Shown here: one piece after another, positions 61,765 to 64,000 of the stretch | How the letters are laid out: each line of letters begins with the position of its first letter | Numbering within the stretch: the first letter of the stretch is position 1 | NCBI GenBank assembly: GCA_902526645.1 | Contig: CABZLS010000006.1 | Coordinates: 1 to 64,000, forward strand | Direction of reading: 5' to 3' | Origin: an uncultured Pelagibacteraceae bacterium | GTDB taxonomy: Bacteria > Pseudomonadota > Alphaproteobacteria > Pelagibacterales > Pelagibacteraceae | DNA length: 64,000 bases | Translations under genes and position numbers: made by a program | The notes under the pieces: model-generated | What the model was told of the DNA's origin: nothing | Databases searched by the model: none | What the model saw: the letters and a program-made list of their open reading frames with translations, nothing else

Positions 61765-62484
61765 ATGTCTAAAAAGCACTTAAATCAAAATTCAAAATTT
61801 ACTCAGGAGTTAATTGATACTTTTGAGCCTAATTTTTCTTTTAGTGAGAAGTCAATAAATAGATTGAATATCTCAATTAAAGATAATGCTCAAAACGCTT
61901 TGAATAAGGCAGAAAAATTAATCGATTTAAAAAATAAGATTAATTCAATTGAAAATTGTAGTCTAAAAAATAATTCTAAAAATTTAATTTTAGGTAATGG
62001 AAATGTGAATAGTCAAATCATGTTTATCGGAGAAGCTCCTGGCCCAGAGGAAGATTTGTCAGGCTTAACTTACCAAGGGGAAGTGGGTAAACTTTTAAAG
62101 AGAATGTTAATCGCGATTAATATCAAAATTGAAAATGTATATCTTTCTTATTCAATAAATCACCGACCACCAGAGGATAGAAAGCCGAGCTCACAAGAAA
62201 TAAAACGTTACTCTGAATTTTTAAAAGAGCATATCTCAATAATAAATCCAAAAATTATTGTATTAATGGGAAGTACGGCGATGGAGTCTATTACTGGATT
62301 AAGTAATAATATTTCAAAAGAAAGAGGAAATTGGAAAGAGATCATTTTAAAAGGTATAACTTATCCCATTATGATAACTTTTAGTCCATCTTATTTAATA
62401 AGATTTCCTGAAAACAAAAAATATTCTTGGGAAGATTTAAAAAAAATCAAACGAAAAATACAAGAATTCAAGATAAAAATTTAA
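61765..62484 (+). CDS. Family 4-like uracil-DNA glycosylase lacking iron-sulfur cysteines
   Basis: Family 4 UDGs remove uracil from DNA. The 239-residue protein has the catalytic motif FIGEAPGPEEDLSGLTYQGEVGKLLKRML and the segment YSINHRPPEDRKPSSQEIKRYSEFL. Canonical members have KCRPP and a downstream Cys in EIxxC; here these are HRPP and KRYSE. Near the N-terminus only Cys65 (ENCSLKN) remains of the usual pair. The 4Fe-4S cluster therefore appears to be lost; I recall relatives in alphaproteobacteria with partial loss. The later motif VLMGSTAMESITG and HxxS-like TFSPSYLIR remain. The stop overlaps the rnhB start. Confidence 0.8.
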   Translation: MSKKHLNQNSKFTQELIDTFEPNFSFSEKSINRLNISIKDNAQNALNKAEKLIDLKNKINSIENCSLKNNSKNLILGNGNVNSQIMFIGEAPGPEEDLSGLTYQGEVGKLLKRMLIAINIKIENVYLSYSINHRPPEDRKPSSQEIKRYSEFLKEHISIINPKIIVLMGSTAMESITGLSNNISKERGNWKEIILKGITYPIMITFSPSYLIRFPENKKYSWEDLKKIKRKIQEFKIKI

Positions 62485-63044
62485 TGAAGATAGTTGCAGG
62501 AGTTGATGAAGTTGGAAGGGGTAGTTTAGTTGGACCTGTATTTGCTGCTGCAGTAATATTAAATAAATCAATTGATAAGAAACAATTAAAAGACTCTAAA
62601 AAAATCACAAAACGCAAAAGAGAAATCTTAGCAATAAATATTAAAAAAAATTCTATTTGGGCAATCGGTAAAGCGTCTGTAAAGGAAATCGAAAAAATAA
62701 ATATCTTACATGCAAGTTTACTAGCAATGAAAAGAGCAATTATTAAATTAAGGAAAAAACCTTCTCTTGTCTTAATTGATGGAAATAAATTACCAAATAT
62801 TAAAAATTATAAACTAAAATCAGTTATAAAAGGAGACCAAAAAATACCCTCTATTTCAGCCGCATCAATTTTAGCTAAAGTTACACGTGATAACAAAATT
62901 GCAAATTTAGGAGAAAAGTATAAAGGTTACTTTTGGAATAAAAATTTTGGTTATGGCACTAAACAACACCTAAAAGCCATCAAAAAACTAGGGATTACAA
63001 TCCATCATAGAAAATCATTTTCGCCCATTAAGATTAAAAAATAA
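62484..63044 (+). CDS. rnhB: Ribonuclease HII
   Basis: RNase HII cuts RNA in RNA-DNA hybrids and removes misincorporated ribonucleotides. The ORF track begins 19 codons early inside the UDG gene; the ATG at 62484 overlaps its TAA and gives the normal start MKIVAGVDEVGRGSLVGPVFAAAVIL with the catalytic D-E. Further motifs are LKDSKKITKRKRE, LVLIDGN, SISAASILAKVTRD and NFGYGTKQHLKAIKKLG. The 186-residue size is slightly small but complete. Confidence 0.96.
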   Translation: MKIVAGVDEVGRGSLVGPVFAAAVILNKSIDKKQLKDSKKITKRKREILAINIKKNSIWAIGKASVKEIEKINILHASLLAMKRAIIKLRKKPSLVLIDGNKLPNIKNYKLKSVIKGDQKIPSISAASILAKVTRDNKIANLGEKYKGYFWNKNFGYGTKQHLKAIKKLGITIHHRKSFSPIKIKK

Positions 63045-63060
63045 GTTTCACGTAGAAACA
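63045..63060. promoter_or_regulatory. parS-like palindrome with one extra base
   Basis: GTTTCACGTAGAAACA differs from the widely conserved ParB site TGTTTCACGTGAAACA by a single inserted A in the centre and by the base before the first G. It lies directly after the rnhB stop. No T-run follows, so it does not look like an intrinsic terminator. Whether ParB would bind an expanded site is unknown. Confidence 0.35.
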
Positions 63061-63073
63061 CTAGATATTGTGA

Positions 63074-64000
<927 letters not shown>

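Noticed and set aside
62427-62483. Longer N-terminus of RNase HII as listed in the ORF track
   Set aside because: The 19 extra residues are a shadow of the UDG C-terminus; the ATG at 62484 overlapping the UDG stop gives the standard RNase HII start.

Overview
The window looks like chromosomal DNA of a streamlined, free-living alphaproteobacterium of the SAR11 (Pelagibacterales) type. The evidence is very AT-rich DNA, lysine/isoleucine/asparagine-rich proteins, almost no intergenic space, overlapping stops and starts, and alphaproteobacterial gene neighbourhoods (lpxC-bamD-ligA, petP/petR, petABC, CcrM). I saw no insertion sequence, prophage or CRISPR array. The lineage call rests on my reading of the sequence and was not checked against a database.

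Layout. (1) 1-18,832, minus strand: a continuous division and cell-wall (dcw) run, mraZ-ftsZ-rsmH-ftsL-ftsI-murE/murF-mraY-murD-ftsW-murG-murC-murB-ddl-ftsQ-ftsA(short)-lpxC-bamD-(ligA start). Three things are unusual: ftsZ sits second, next to mraZ, instead of between ftsA and lpxC; murE and murF are one fused gene; and ftsA is only 233 codons and lacks the ATPase core. A sigma70-type promoter overlapped by a MraZ-box-like repeat array precedes mraZ. (2) 18,992-21,674: RNase P RNA, an AmpD-like amidase, mlaA, mlaC and a CAT-anticodon tRNA. (3) 21,724-25,520: a surface-sugar cassette (GT2 glycosyltransferase, rfbF, rfbG, rfbC-like, neuD-like) bounded by two tRNA genes. (4) 25,555-38,045: tRNA-Val, rpoD, dnaG, yqeY, carAB, an oxygenase/ELM1 pair, trxB and an aspartate aminotransferase. 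(5) 38,082-50,036: uvrB, a pteridine-reductase-like SDR, folB, uvrC, pgsA, ilvE, petP-petR-envZ-like, ubiK-like, lgt, MidA-like methyltransferase, pgeF. (6) 50,045-64,000: prs, rplY, pth, ychF, petABC, trmL, hemF, greA, cca, tRNA-Gln, ispE, a TPR protein, a family-4-like uracil-DNA glycosylase, rnhB and the 5' part of ccrM.

How it works together. The first block encodes most of lipid-II synthesis (MurB, C, D, E, F, G, MraY, Ddl), the septal synthase FtsW/FtsI with FtsL/FtsQ, and outer-membrane biogenesis (LpxC, BamD), probably transcribed from Pmra. Later blocks add lipoprotein maturation (Lgt), phospholipid trafficking (MlaA/MlaC), the bc1 complex, folate-branch enzymes, nucleotide precursors (CarAB, Prs) and DNA repair or maintenance (UvrB, UvrC, UDG, RNase HII, CcrM).

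Most interesting signals: the rearranged dcw cluster with a mini-FtsA that lacks the FtsZ-binding and ATP-binding parts while FtsZ keeps its C-terminal peptide; the MurE-MurF fusion; a ccrM promoter whose -10 region is overlapped by a CcrM target site; a one-base-expanded parS-like palindrome just upstream of it; overlapping divergent ilvE/petP promoters; a PTR1-type SDR beside folB; and overlapping 3' ends in all six directly abutting convergent gene pairs, four of them sharing a stop-codon tetranucleotide.
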